From: Pseudoalteromonas sp. DL-6
GTDB taxonomy: Bacteria; Pseudomonadota; Gammaproteobacteria; Enterobacterales; Alteromonadaceae
Assembly: GCF_004328665.1 (NCBI RefSeq)
Contig: NZ_CP019770.1
Coordinates: 372,001 to 436,000, forward strand
Direction of reading: 5' to 3'
Length of the DNA stretch: 64,000 bases
How positions within the stretch are numbered: position 1 is the first letter of the stretch; every line of letters starts with the position of its first letter. Positions 8,766 to 17,461 of this stretch are shown piece after piece. The notes below the pieces were generated by a model. That model was not told where the DNA came from and did not search any database. It saw only the letters and a list, made by a program, of their open reading frames with translations. The position numbers were made by a program, and so were the translations under genes.

Positions 8766-10561
8766 TGGGCTTTAAGGATAAGAAAAGAAGAAACCAAGTT
8801 ATCAAATCCGAAAGCATTGAGCATAGCAATGTTGTCGGAATTGAAAATAGCGAAGAGCGGAAGTTAGAACTCAATTTCAATGGTGAGATAGCACGTTTTG
8901 AGCGTCTTAGGTATCTGGGGTGCCCTACTTATTTTGCTATTGAGGATAAAAGCAGCTTGGTTTTATTGAATCGAGACGCGTTTGTAAATGAGATGTACGA
9001 ACTATTTAAAGGATACGGAACAGCCAGCAAAACTGGGTATGGGCGCTTCTGCTTTTTATGCAACTACGTTAAACACTGGGATGAAAAGGGAGAGGTTGTC
9101 GATTTTAATCAGGAGCAAGTAATTGCATTTTATAACTATCGTAATGACATGGTTTTACTTGGAAAGATTAACAAGAATACACTTGTTAAAGAAAAGCAGC
9201 ATTTAGTTTCTATTCTGAATGAAATGGGCAAGGAATATATAGCACAGCAAATACCAAAAATTAAAAATAGACGTAGTGCCGCGATTCCGACAAAAGCAAT
9301 TGCAGATAAAGACTATGGAACAGTGGGCCTTAAACTTATGGCGGCATTTCATGAATATGTAAGGTGCTTTTTTAATGGAGTACCTCCAATTACTTGTCCA
9401 CTTTTTGATATCGACTTTGCCGTAAAAAATGGCATAACAGAGGCTCAAATTAGAAAAAGTAGAGGTGCCCTGTATGTCGAGAAAGGTGTTTATTGGACCA
9501 ATTCCCTTACTCGAATAGCAATAATTATCGCGGCAAAGTGGACTGGTGCTAATTTGACGCCATTAACATCATTGACGAAAGGTGATGCAAAGTTAATTAA
9601 AAAATCAACTGGCGACAACTATAAGTTTGATTCAGTAAAAGCCAGAGCCTTATACCAAAGGCAAGGTTTAGGTATAGGTTTTACAAAAAGAGCTAAAGAG
9701 TTTATTGAAAGCTGGTTAGTTGTTTCTGAAAAAATGGCTCCCGGAGATGATGCTCCTTTGTTTCCAATTTTTAATGCTAATGAGAGTTTAAAGGTTACTT
9801 CGTCAACATATAACAATCCACACAAGAGCATCAATCATAAGCTTAAGGCGATGGGATTACCTGAGATAACCTTACGTAAACTGAGAAGCACCCGTAGCTC
9901 TTTAATACAGAGAGCTTTTGAAGATACCTTCATCACAGCCTCAGCGAACAGAAATACATTACAGACAACTCATGAGCATTATTTAAATGGTGTTGAGCAA
10001 AACCATGAGATGGAATTAGCTAGAGCATTTGAAGTTCAAAAAGCTTTAACCGAGGGTAAAGAAAAGAAAGCGGCAATAGAAGAGTTTAAGGCCAAAATTA
10101 AAGATCCCTTTACTTCAGAAGAGTGGAAAGCAAAACGTAAAGAAGCTACCGCGAATAAACTACCTAACGGAGCTAGATGCACCGAACCTACAGGCAAGGT
10201 AGCAAAAAAAAGCTTGAGAGCTATTAAGTCATTAAATCTAGGGGATGATCGAGAATGTATTAGTTTTTTGGCTTGTTTTGATTGTTCTAAACACGCTTTA
10301 GTTGCCGAAGTCGATGATATATGGCTCATGTTGTCGTTTCTTGACTCTTTAATGGAAACGATTTCCCGGCCAGCAATTAATAGCTACCCCACTGAAACTT
10401 TTCAGAATGCAGTGGAAAAAACGCATCATATACTTTCTCGAATGCAGGTGAAATCGCCAGACAACTATGAATTGGCAAGTCGTAAACATAGCGAAGCACC
10501 TCACCCACTTTACAGCGAGGAGACAGATTTAACTGATTTAATGGAGATATACGGAATATGA
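8765..10561 (+). CDS. Recombinase-like protein 2 of trio (degenerate active site)
   Basis: A 598-residue protein with the overall layout of a large tyrosine recombinase but a decayed active site. The region expected to hold the first Arg reads TGANLTPLTSL, without it. The HxxR box reads RKLR, keeping only the second Arg, and the third His is Asn. A Tyr remains in THEHYLNG. The C-terminal part has clustered Cys and His (CISFLACFDCSKH), probably a zinc site, followed by a helical segment. It overlaps both neighbours (TAATG and ATGA). In related trios the middle protein is likewise unusual, so it may work as a structural or regulatory partner rather than a catalyst. TnpB of Tn554 is a possible counterpart. 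Confidence 0.85.
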   Translation: MGFKDKKRRNQVIKSESIEHSNVVGIENSEERKLELNFNGEIARFERLRYLGCPTYFAIEDKSSLVLLNRDAFVNEMYELFKGYGTASKTGYGRFCFLCNYVKHWDEKGEVVDFNQEQVIAFYNYRNDMVLLGKINKNTLVKEKQHLVSILNEMGKEYIAQQIPKIKNRRSAAIPTKAIADKDYGTVGLKLMAAFHEYVRCFFNGVPPITCPLFDIDFAVKNGITEAQIRKSRGALYVEKGVYWTNSLTRIAIIIAAKWTGANLTPLTSLTKGDAKLIKKSTGDNYKFDSVKARALYQRQGLGIGFTKRAKEFIESWLVVSEKMAPGDDAPLFPIFNANESLKVTSSTYNNPHKSINHKLKAMGLPEITLRKLRSTRSSLIQRAFEDTFITASANRNTLQTTHEHYLNGVEQNHEMELARAFEVQKALTEGKEKKAAIEEFKAKIKDPFTSEEWKAKRKEATANKLPNGARCTEPTGKVAKKSLRAIKSLNLGDDRECISFLACFDCSKHALVAEVDDIWLMLSFLDSLMETISRPAINSYPTETFQNAVEKTHHILSRMQVKSPDNYELASRKHSEAPHPLYSEETDLTDLMEIYGI

Positions 10562-12468
10562 ACAACGAGCAAATTGGCAACATCAACTTAAAAAAAATCA
10601 ATACTTGCGATGCAAGTAAGGTGGCAACAAAAGATGAAGAAGGTAACCCGATATCATTTATTTACGATGATATTTGGGACTTTCAGTACTCGCGTAAATT
10701 TTCTAAAAGCCAAGAGTCTAGAGCCGTAAGTTTTGAAAATATTCCCCAAGAATATAAAAAAGAAGTTCAGCATGTTCTTGCTCTAATGTTGAAGAAAAAC
10801 CCTGAAATGGCGTTAGAAACTTTGAAATATGAACGAGGGAATTTAGTTAGGATAGCGAAATTGCTCGGTTCGACAGAATGGGAAAAGTTAAATAATGATG
10901 GAATATTCAGAAAATTTAAGTCCCATATTAAAGATAAACGTTTCGGCATTAGTACAGTTAAAGGAACTTTAATTACAGTTAACCAGCTCTTTAAATTTGG
11001 TCTCACTAACAGACTAATAAAAGACCTTAAAGTGGTTTCATTCAAGTTAGCCTGTAAAAGTAAGACGAAAAAGCTACAGCACATCGCTATACCAGAACAT
11101 ATGGCAACTCGAATATTCAAAGCAGCAGAAAGTACTGTTAACGAATTTTACCCATATAAAAAAGAGATTAGTGATGCATATGCTAGATATTATCAAACTA
11201 GAAAAGAGTTTTTGGAAGCAAACCCTCACCTCAATAGTAAAAGTTTTTGGAATGAAGTTGGTTGCAATCTGCCTCATAGTGTAGGTATCGATGATTTTGA
11301 GGTTAGAAGTAGTTCACCTCATTTAGATGAGATAAAAACAGCCTGTCTAATCTTAATTTTAGGATATAGCGGAGTTAGACATGGTGAAGGACTGAGTATT
11401 GGGTTAGATAGTTATCAGACCAAAGAATATAACGGGTTTGAAGTACCTTACTTAATTGGTTTTAGCACTAAAAAAAATGAAGCTGGCTTACCGACACAGG
11501 AAACTTGGGTGACCCATCCTATTGTTAAAAAAGCACTGGATTTGCTCTTTACAGTTACCGAGTTTGCACGAGATATTTATAAAGAAATTTATGCAAATGA
11601 TGAGGTTAAGCTTGTGATAGTTATGAATGGATTACTGTCCACTAATATTGCAAAACATAAAAGAAATGTGTTGTGGAATACTAACAGCTTTACAAATTAT
11701 TTGGCGAAATTTTTAAAAAAGCACTCTATTACAGCTACAAAGCAAGATGTCATTGAATTTGATAAATTAAACCCAACCCGCGAAGGACTTTTAAAGGAAG
11801 GTGGTTACCTGCCTAAGTTATCTTCACATGACTTTAGAAGAACGTTTGCGGTATTTCTGATGCGTAACAAATTAGGAAGTATCATGGCATTGAAGCACCA
11901 ATATAAACACCTGAATGTAGTTATGACCCAATGGTATTCGAATAATTCAGAGTTAGTTCGAGCTTTGGACTTGCAAATTGATGGTGAGCTTCAGGAAATG
12001 ATGAATGAGGCGAATATTATGATCATGACCGAAGCCGCATTTGAAATTTTTAACAGTCCTACTTTATCTGGAGGTGAAGGAGAAAGAATAGACAGAGAAA
12101 GAAGTAAACCTGAATATGAAGGCAGTATTTATATATCTCGCGAAGAACTTGAACGTCAAGTCAGGAGTGGAAACTTGAGTGTGGTAGAGCACCCAACTGG
12201 TTTTTGCTTTAACCCCAGTTGCGATCGCATATGTTCATCTGAAATCTCTAGTGTGGTTTGTAAGCATGAGGCGGTTACAAGAGATAAGGCTTTGGAGCGA
12301 GTCCCTAAAAGACAACGACTGATTCAAAAATTTGAAAACCTTATTCAGTTAGGCTCATCATTTTCAAGTATTCGAAATCGTATTTTTATTGAAATTAAGG
12401 CCATTGAACATGTTCTTCAGCAGCACAAAATAGAATTTGAGTCTTTTCAAGAGCCAGTAATTGATTAA
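10558..12468 (+). CDS. Tyrosine recombinase 3 of trio (complete active site, Cys-rich tail)
   Basis: A 636-residue recombinase. Visible catalytic positions are Arg in GVRHGEGL, His and Arg in HDFRRTF, His in YKHLNVV exactly nine residues before the Tyr of TQWYSN. The C-terminal 100 residues contain CFNPSCDRIC and a later VCKHEA, giving at least four Cys that probably bind zinc, then a helical end. Its start overlaps the stop of recombinase 2 by four bases (ATGA), so the three are translationally coupled. The presence of two complete recombinases and one degenerate one in a single operon suggests a heteromeric synaptic complex. That is inference. Confidence 0.9.
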   Translation: MNNEQIGNINLKKINTCDASKVATKDEEGNPISFIYDDIWDFQYSRKFSKSQESRAVSFENIPQEYKKEVQHVLALMLKKNPEMALETLKYERGNLVRIAKLLGSTEWEKLNNDGIFRKFKSHIKDKRFGISTVKGTLITVNQLFKFGLTNRLIKDLKVVSFKLACKSKTKKLQHIAIPEHMATRIFKAAESTVNEFYPYKKEISDAYARYYQTRKEFLEANPHLNSKSFWNEVGCNLPHSVGIDDFEVRSSSPHLDEIKTACLILILGYSGVRHGEGLSIGLDSYQTKEYNGFEVPYLIGFSTKKNEAGLPTQETWVTHPIVKKALDLLFTVTEFARDIYKEIYANDEVKLVIVMNGLLSTNIAKHKRNVLWNTNSFTNYLAKFLKKHSITATKQDVIEFDKLNPTREGLLKEGGYLPKLSSHDFRRTFAVFLMRNKLGSIMALKHQYKHLNVVMTQWYSNNSELVRALDLQIDGELQEMMNEANIMIMTEAAFEIFNSPTLSGGEGERIDRERSKPEYEGSIYISREELERQVRSGNLSVVEHPTGFCFNPSCDRICSSEISSVVCKHEAVTRDKALERVPKRQRLIQKFENLIQLGSSFSSIRNRIFIEIKAIEHVLQQHKIEFESFQEPVID

Positions 12469-12482
12469 ATAGGAGAAGATCT

Positions 12483-12917
12483 ATGTCTGAAATAACACTA
12501 CGTAAATTGGAAAGGGCTTTGCAAAGGTTACTTGATGGCGTGCCTAAGCGAACTAAAAATGATGGCAAAATCAACATATCAAGGATAAATAATGAAGCTG
12601 GGCTAAAGGTAAGTAATATTAACTATTACCCAGAATTTATTAAGGATGCACAAGATAGGATTCGCGATCATTTTGATGCAATAGCAGAAAAAAACATAAA
12701 GGATGCTGTTAAGCAAGAAAAGTCTGAAGTAGAAATACTTAAAGACAAACTAAAGCACGAGCAGAAGCTGAAGAGGAAGTACAGAGAAGAGAAAAATGAG
12801 CAAAAACTTCTCAACGATGATGTAGTAAAACAAAATGTTTCATTGGCGTTTAGGGTAATGGAGTTAGAGTCAGAATTGCATTCACTATCAAGTCATAAAG
12901 TAGCGCCCATTCGGTAG
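12483..12917 (+). CDS. Small coiled-coil protein of the recombinase operon (144 residues)
   Basis: It starts 15 bases after recombinase 3 behind the ribosome site AGGAGA. The N-terminal half (residues 1-60) contains a helix-turn-helix-like stretch around RINNEAGLKVSNINYY; residues 70-135 are a long, highly charged coiled coil (EILKDKLKHEQKLKRKYREEKNE and on). This plan, a small DNA-binding head with a coiled tail, resembles KfrA- or TnpC-like accessory proteins that follow recombinase genes in Tn554-type and trio elements. It may be the third member (GmtX-like) of a gamma-mobile-trio, but I could not compare sequences. Likely role: DNA bending or control of recombination. Confidence 0.75.
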   Translation: MSEITLRKLERALQRLLDGVPKRTKNDGKINISRINNEAGLKVSNINYYPEFIKDAQDRIRDHFDAIAEKNIKDAVKQEKSEVEILKDKLKHEQKLKRKYREEKNEQKLLNDDVVKQNVSLAFRVMELESELHSLSSHKVAPIR

Positions 12918-12959
12918 TTTATAAAGTCTTAAAATCTAAAATATAGAGGAATAATTTAA

Positions 12960-13250
12960 ATGGAATACGTATATAGCGTTAACGGTGATATGAGATGTGA
13001 TATTGCAGATTCTAGTAAGTTTCATAAAACCAAGATTTCTGATTACGATAACTTTGTATGCAGGTACTTTGTAGTGATGCATTGCCAAATTAAAGATCAT
13101 CGAGGTAATTGGGGGAAAGAATATAAGAGTTATTGTGGCTTTGTTTCTGAAGATGAAACTATTGAGCAAATTGAAAGAGTTATCAATTATGGTTCGAAAG
13201 CATATCAATTAATAAGCTTTTGCAAAGTTGAGCCTGAAACACACCCATAA
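12960..13250 (+). CDS. Unknown 96-residue protein next to island end
   Basis: A short soluble protein with no recognised motif; it has four Cys, not arranged as a clear zinc site. A ribosome site GAGGA lies about eleven bases before the ATG. It is the last gene before the noncoding island end and lies 42 bases after the coiled-coil gene on the same strand, so it may belong to the recombinase operon. Codon use looks like that of the neighbouring island genes. An excision factor would be expected in this position, but nothing in the sequence shows a DNA-binding fold. Confidence 0.6.
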   Translation: MEYVYSVNGDMRCDIADSSKFHKTKISDYDNFVCRYFVVMHCQIKDHRGNWGKEYKSYCGFVSEDETIEQIERVINYGSKAYQLISFCKVEPETHP

Positions 13251-13276
13251 ATCTCCAATTAGTTCAGATTTATTAT

Positions 13277-13391
13277 TTATGAAATTTTCATAAATAAGTT
13301 GGAAAATCACCACAAATTTTTGAAATAAGAAGTTTTTTATGAAATTGATATAACATTATGAATATTATAGGTATTCATAATTAATTCATAA
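13277..13391. repeat. Cluster of TTATGAAW motifs at the island end (likely recombinase-binding sites)
   Basis: Six copies of TTATGAA(A/T) lie within 115 bases: forward at 13277, 13337 and 13356, reverse at 13286, 13373 and 13384. Two pairs form inverted repeats: a 17-base palindrome at 13277-13293, and TTATGAATA / TATTCATAA at 13356-13364 and 13372-13380 with a 7-base spacer. The second has exactly the geometry of a tyrosine-recombinase core site (two arms around a 6-8 base crossover). The region is otherwise noncoding and very AT-rich. Function is inferred from position and geometry. Confidence 0.6.
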
Positions 13392-13423
13392 AACGTTTCG
13401 TAACAGTAGCAGGCGGAAAATAC
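13391..13423. other. Right attachment junction (attR candidate) within dam
   Basis: Dam-coding sequence matching the conserved AGGKY block begins with GCAGGCGG at 13409; to its left the frame reads IKRFVTV where Dam should have an AFLKW-like stretch, and an in-frame stop lies at 13382. The crossover should therefore be at or a few bases right of 13409. The matching left junction, with the true dam start, is outside the window, so the exact core cannot be fixed. Confidence 0.6.
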
Positions 13424-14227
13424 AGCCTCGTTGAAGATATTAACGCGCGACTAAATCAAGCAAGTAAGCATGCTGATACCTTGGTTGAACCTTTTGTTGG
13501 TGCGGGCTCAGTGTTTTTAAACAGCAATTTTAAACACTATGTACTTAACGATATTAATGCTGATTTAATCAATTTATATAAAGAGCTCAAGCGTTCGCCT
13601 GATGAGTTTATTAGTGATGCCAAAAAATTGTTTGTTGATTTAAACAACCACTCAGATGCATATTATGATTATCGTGTGCAGTTTAATCAAAGTAGCGATG
13701 TATATGAACGAGCCATCTTATTTTTATATATGAACCGTCATGGTTATAACGGATTATGCCGCTATAACTTAAAGGGCATTTTTAATGTGCCTTTTGGTAA
13801 ATATAAAAAGCCTTATTTTCCTGAAAAAGAAATGTACTTTTTTGCTAGCAAAGCGCAACAGGCTACATTTACCTGCCTAGGCTACGATGATGTGTTTAAA
13901 CTGGTGCCTAAAAATGCGGTGATTTATTGCGATCCGCCTTATGTGCCATTAAGTAAAACAGCATCGTTTACCTCGTATGCTAAAGGCGGATTTAACTTAG
14001 ACGATCAGGCTAATTTAGCTAATTTGGCTGAACAAGCGGCATTTGAGAATAACACGCCAGTCCTTATTTCAAATCACGATACTGTATGGACACGCAAAAT
14101 TTACAGCCAAGCTTCTTTGGATAAAATTCAGGTTAAGCGCACGATCAGTCCAAAAGGCGGTTCACGAAATAAAGTAGATGAGCTAATGGCTATGTACTTA
14201 GCACCGAAGTCACGGTTGCATAAATAG
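13409..14227 (+). pseudogene. dam: DNA adenine methylase, 5' end cut off by island
   Basis: Dam methylates the adenine of GATC and serves mismatch repair and replication control. The frame contains AGGKY, VEPFVGAGS (AdoMet-binding motif I), NRHGYNGLCRYN, the catalytic DPPY and SNHDT near the end, so everything except the first ten or so residues is present. The missing part includes the Lys-Trp pair before AGGKY, which in Escherichia coli Dam contacts cofactor and DNA. No ATG or GTG occurs in frame downstream of the stop at 13382; the first usable start is TTG at 13481, which would also remove the AGGKY block. It is thus probably inactive unless an unusual start is used or another dam exists. 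It precedes rpe-gph-trpS as in relatives. Confidence 0.8.
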
Positions 14228-14375
14228 CCAGCACAAATAATACAAAAAGTACCACGGCAATGGCTATTAATGTGATAGGAGAGTGGTGTTTAAAGTCTGT
14301 TTGACGTTTATCTTCAGATTGCACACCAAAAAATGCAGCTAGCACACTTTGTAAAGCGCTAAAAAAATGCTGCAT
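14190..14375 (-). CDS. DUF2970 small membrane protein
   Basis: A 61-residue protein beginning with an amphipathic stretch (SVLAAFFGVQSEDKR is the family hallmark) followed by one hydrophobic membrane segment at about residues 34-56. This matches DUF2970, small inner-membrane proteins of unknown role in gammaproteobacteria. Its 3' end overlaps the dam 3' end by 38 bases on the opposite strand, an overlap that appears native to the chromosome, since both ends are right of the island. Confidence 0.8.
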   Translation of the reverse strand: MQHFFSALQSVLAAFFGVQSEDKRQTDFKHHSPITLIAIAVVLFVLFVLAIYATVTSVLST

Positions 14376-14378
14376 TAA

Positions 14379-14678
14379 TTAAAATAATGGTTTTATAGAA
14401 GAGGGTTTGTGCTTGTCATCAGTACCCGTTAATAACTCTAGCAAATCTAGGTAATGAAACTGAGCACTGCGGCTATCGCCGGTTAACCAAGAAGCCCAAG
14501 AGGAATCTTCTTCAATTTGAATACAACGGTTCACGCTATGATTAATAGCGCTAGTTTGTTCTTTATGAAGACAAGTGTTGGCTGAGCTTAATTCTTGCTC
14601 AGTATTTGAAGAAAGCGACGCTGCTCCAATAATGACACTTACCGACGTGATTAATAATCCAATTTTAAAAGCACGCAT
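14379..14678 (-). CDS. Small secreted or anchored protein of unknown function
   Basis: A 99-residue product with a hydrophobic N-terminus (residues 5-22) that could be a signal peptide, then a polar region with two Cys near residues 36 and 52 that might pair in the periplasm. No family recognised. It is transcribed with the DUF2970 gene, only three bases apart. Absence of motifs keeps the confidence moderate. Confidence 0.6.
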   Translation of the reverse strand: MRAFKIGLLITSVSVIIGAASLSSNTEQELSSANTCLHKEQTSAINHSVNRCIQIEEDSSWASWLTGDSRSAQFHYLDLLELLTGTDDKHKPSSIKPLF

Positions 14679-14747
14679 AATATAAACCTAATAATTTAGT
14701 TCTGCGCGCAGCATAACAAAACCTGCTTAAATAATACACTTTATTTT

Positions 14748-14765
14748 TAGCTATATTTATAGCTA
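14748..14765. repeat. Perfect 18-base palindrome upstream of rpe
   Basis: TAGCTATA-TT-TATAGCTA, eight-base arms around two bases, lies in the 274-base gap between the small secreted gene (minus strand) and rpe (plus strand). It could be an operator for either gene. The rest of the gap is AT-rich with no other structure I can defend. Confidence 0.35.
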
Positions 14766-14952
14766 ATCATATCTCGGAATTTGTTTATAAGCGTATTTTA
14801 TTTTTCTTAGTTCGCGCAATTAGTTGTTGTTACGGTAAATAAAAGTTAGTGACTAGCGTTGCTAATATAGCGCTATTTTTAAAGGCGCTACTTGGGTAAC
14901 ATCGTTAATTAAGTTACATTAACGCCATAAATTCTTCATTAATGGATTAGCA

Positions 14953-15636
14953 ATGCTAAATTGTGAACAAAAATACTTAATAGCGCCCTCAATTTTATCT
15001 GCGGATTTTGCACGCCTTGGCGAAGATGTCGACAAAGTGTTAGCTGCAGGGGCTGATGTTGTCCATTTTGATGTAATGGATAACCATTACGTACCTAATT
15101 TAACAATAGGCCCAATGGTGTGTAAAGCACTTCGCGACTACGGTATTAAAGCCCCGATTGATGTTCACCTAATGGTAAAACCGGTAGATAGTTTAATCCC
15201 ACAATTTGCCGAGGCGGGTGCGTCAATTATTACCTTTCATCCAGAAGCCAGTGAGCATATTGACCGTACTTTGCAGTTGATAAAAGATCAAGGCTGCCAG
15301 GCAGGTCTAGTTTTTAACCCTGCAACGAGTTTAAGTTACCTTGATCATGTAATGGATAAAATAGACGTTATTTTATTAATGTCGGTGAATCCTGGGTTTG
15401 GTGGGCAAAGCTTTATTCCACAAACACTTGAGAAACTGCGAGAGGCAAAGCAACGCATTATTGATTCTGGGCGTGATATTCGTTTAGAAGTTGATGGCGG
15501 TATTAAGGTAGAGAATATAGCAGCTGCGGCTGAGGCGGGTGCTGATATGTTTGTTGCAGGCTCAGCTATTTTTAATCAGCCTGACTATAAAAGCGTAATT
15601 GATGAAATGCGCCAACAATTAGAAAGTATTAAATAA
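14953..15636 (+). CDS. rpe: Ribulose-phosphate 3-epimerase
   Basis: Converts ribulose 5-phosphate and xylulose 5-phosphate in the pentose phosphate pathway. At 227 residues it has the normal length. Family marks include the N-terminal [14 protein letters not shown], the metal-binding [12 protein letters not shown], the HLMVKP block, VNPGFGGQ for phosphate binding and LEVDGGI. It is the first intact gene of the rpe-gph-trpS run and its TAATG overlaps the gph start, so translation is probably coupled. Confidence 0.98.
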   Translation: MLNCEQKYLIAPSILSADFARLGEDVDKVLAAGADVVHFDVMDNHYVPNLTIGPMVCKALRDYGIKAPIDVHLMVKPVDSLIPQFAEAGASIITFHPEASEHIDRTLQLIKDQGCQAGLVFNPATSLSYLDHVMDKIDVILLMSVNPGFGGQSFIPQTLEKLREAKQRIIDSGRDIRLEVDGGIKVENIAAAAEAGADMFVAGSAIFNQPDYKSVIDEMRQQLESIK

Positions 15637-16301
15637 TGAAATATGATGCGGCACTATTTGACCTAGATGGCACGCTAGTTGATAGCGTGTATGACTTATA
15701 TATGGCCTTAAATCTAACGCTAAGCGATTTAGCGTTTCCCATAGTCAGTCAACGATTAGTTGAAAGCTGGGTAGGTAATGGTATTGAGGTGTTAGTTAAA
15801 CGAGCTCTTTGCGGCGATATGCAAATTAGTGAGCACCTTGACGAAGTATTAAGCGAACGAGCTATCAACCTGTTTTATCAACATTACAGTGAGCAGGTCG
15901 GTGAATACAGCGTGTTATATCAGCATGTTGAAACGGGTCTTGCTGCTCTCAGTGGTATGCCTAAAGCACTTATTACTAATAAAGCACGCCGCTTTACTGA
16001 AATGCTTTTGGATAAGCTCGCTATTCGCAGTCATTTTGAGGTAATAGTGTGTGGCGACGACATGGCAAAAAAACCGTCACCTGAACCGCTTTTATTTGCT
16101 TGCGATGCATTAAATATTTCGCCTGATAAAGCGATTATGATTGGTGATTCAAAGAGTGACATACTGGCAGCTCAAGCCGCTAATATTGATGTGATAGCCC
16201 TTACATACGGGTATCATCAAGGAGATCAGCTAGGGGATTATAATCCGCAGTACCTATGCGATAACTTCTTAGCTATAATACCGACACTAACGCAGCGTTA
16301 A
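15636..16301 (+). CDS. gph: Phosphoglycolate phosphatase
   Basis: HAD-family phosphatase of 221 residues that removes phosphate from 2-phosphoglycolate formed during DNA repair. The nucleophile motif FDLDGTLVDS is at residues 7-16, TNKARR gives motif II, KPSPEPL supplies the Lys of motif III and MIGDSKSD is motif IV. Position between rpe and trpS is the classical one. Confidence 0.95.
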   Translation: MKYDAALFDLDGTLVDSVYDLYMALNLTLSDLAFPIVSQRLVESWVGNGIEVLVKRALCGDMQISEHLDEVLSERAINLFYQHYSEQVGEYSVLYQHVETGLAALSGMPKALITNKARRFTEMLLDKLAIRSHFEVIVCGDDMAKKPSPEPLLFACDALNISPDKAIMIGDSKSDILAAQAANIDVIALTYGYHQGDQLGDYNPQYLCDNFLAIIPTLTQR

Positions 16302-16334
16302 GCATTTTTAATTAAGTAAAAATAAAGGAAAATC

Positions 16335-17339
16335 ATGAGTAAACCAGTAGTATTAAGTGGCATGCAGCCAACCGGTGGTATGACAATAGGCAACTATGTT
16401 GGCGCTATTAACCAGTGGGTTAAGCTACAGGAAGAATATGATAGCTACTTTATGCTTGCAGACTTGCATGCAATTACCGTACGCCAAGACCCTGAGTTAT
16501 TGCGTGGTCGTGTACTCGATGGCGTTGCTTTATATACGGCGTGTGGCATTAACCCAGAAAAAGCGGCATTATTTGTTCAATCTCAAGTGCCAGAACATGC
16601 ACAACTTGGTTGGGTATTAAACTGTTATGCGCAAATGGGTGAGCTTAATCGTATGACCCAGTTTAAAGATAAGTCGGCAACGCATGCTAATAATATTAAT
16701 GTTGGGTTATTTGCTTACCCAGCTTTGCAAGCGGCTGATATTTTACTATACCAAGCAGATAAAGTGCCTGTTGGCGAAGATCAAAAGCAGCACCTTGAGT
16801 TAACGCGTGATATTGCTAATCGTTTTAACAATGTATACGGCGAGATTTTTACGCTGCCAGAACCTTATATTCCTGAGTTTGGTGCGCGAGTAATGAGCCT
16901 ACAAGATCCACTGAAAAAAATGTCTAAGTCTGATGAAAACCCCAATGGCTTTATTATGATGTTAGACGAGCCTAAAAAGATTGAGAAAAAGCTTAAAAAA
17001 GCGGTTACTGATTCAGACGAGCAAGCACGCATTTATTTTGATCGAAGTGAAAAACCAGGCGTTTCTAACTTACTTACGTTATTAAGTGTTGCAACTAAGC
17101 GTCCAATCGAAGAGTTAGTACCTGAATACGAAGATAAAATGTATGGCCACTTGAAAAAAGACACCGCAGCAGCTGTCGTGAGCATGATAGAGCCAATTCA
17201 GGCTCGCTTTAAAGAAATACGTGAAGACCAAACATTATTAAATAACATCATGAAAATGGGGGCCGAGAAAGCCAGTGCCCGTGCTGAGAAAACATTAAAA
17301 GCAGTTTATGATGCGGTTGGATTTATTCCACGCCCATAA
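16335..17339 (+). CDS. trpS: Tryptophanyl-tRNA synthetase
   Basis: Class I aminoacyl-tRNA synthetase of 334 residues, the usual bacterial length. It has the HIGH-related block [13 protein letters not shown] near residue 12, the Asp-rich [13 protein letters not shown] around 150 and the KMSKS loop ([10 protein letters not shown]) near 195. AGGAAA lies about eight bases before the ATG. The last 25 codons and the following terminator are duplicated 3.9 kb downstream (see repeats at 17263 and 21191), but this copy is intact. Confidence 0.98.
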   Translation: MSKPVVLSGMQPTGGMTIGNYVGAINQWVKLQEEYDSYFMLADLHAITVRQDPELLRGRVLDGVALYTACGINPEKAALFVQSQVPEHAQLGWVLNCYAQMGELNRMTQFKDKSATHANNINVGLFAYPALQAADILLYQADKVPVGEDQKQHLELTRDIANRFNNVYGEIFTLPEPYIPEFGARVMSLQDPLKKMSKSDENPNGFIMMLDEPKKIEKKLKKAVTDSDEQARIYFDRSEKPGVSNLLTLLSVATKRPIEELVPEYEDKMYGHLKKDTAAAVVSMIEPIQARFKEIREDQTLLNNIMKMGAEKASARAEKTLKAVYDAVGFIPRP

Positions 17340-17389
17340 GCTTGTTTATTTGCAGATACAAAAATGCCGCTAATTTAGCGGCATTTTTT
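17263..17389 (+). repeat. Direct repeat, copy 1: trpS 3' end and terminator
   Basis: The segment from CCGAGAAAGCC at 17263 to the terminator matches 21191-21314 at an offset of 3928 bases. Bases 17281-17334 are identical to 21209-21262 (54 in a row); the 18 bases before them differ at three positions. Past the stop codon the match is looser but the terminator core CCGCTAATTTA is shared. Copy 1 is part of the working gene. Confidence 0.9.
17361..17389 (+). terminator. Rho-independent terminator of the rpe-gph-trpS operon
   Basis: ATGCCGCTA / TAGCGGCAT forms the stem around a short TTT-type loop, followed by six T. The A run on the left makes it usable from the opposite strand too. Confidence 0.85.
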
Positions 17390-17461
17390 ATATCACGCTG
17401 ATTAACATTAAAAAGCCAAATATAAACAGAAGTGACATTGCTTGCTTGTCTGTTTTATCCA

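Larger units (their letters stand above)
1..13408. mobile_element. Right-hand part of a genomic island integrated in dam
   Basis: Everything from the left edge to about 13408 is accessory: restriction and nuclease-like genes, a HEPN gene pair, unknown genes and a recombinase operon at the right end. The right boundary is placed where the dam reading frame loses its homology (the conserved AGGKY codons begin at 13409). Gene order to the right (dam, rpe, gph, trpS) is the ordinary chromosomal order, while aroK-aroB-damX, normally to the left of dam, must lie beyond the other end of the island. The left end is outside the window, so total size and the second attachment site are unknown. That this is a site-specific integration is inferred from the recombinases adjoining the broken gene. 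Confidence 0.85.

Noticed and set aside
13356..13381. Short peptide starting at ATG near the island end
   Set aside because: The frame closes after a few codons and lies in the inverted-repeat cluster.
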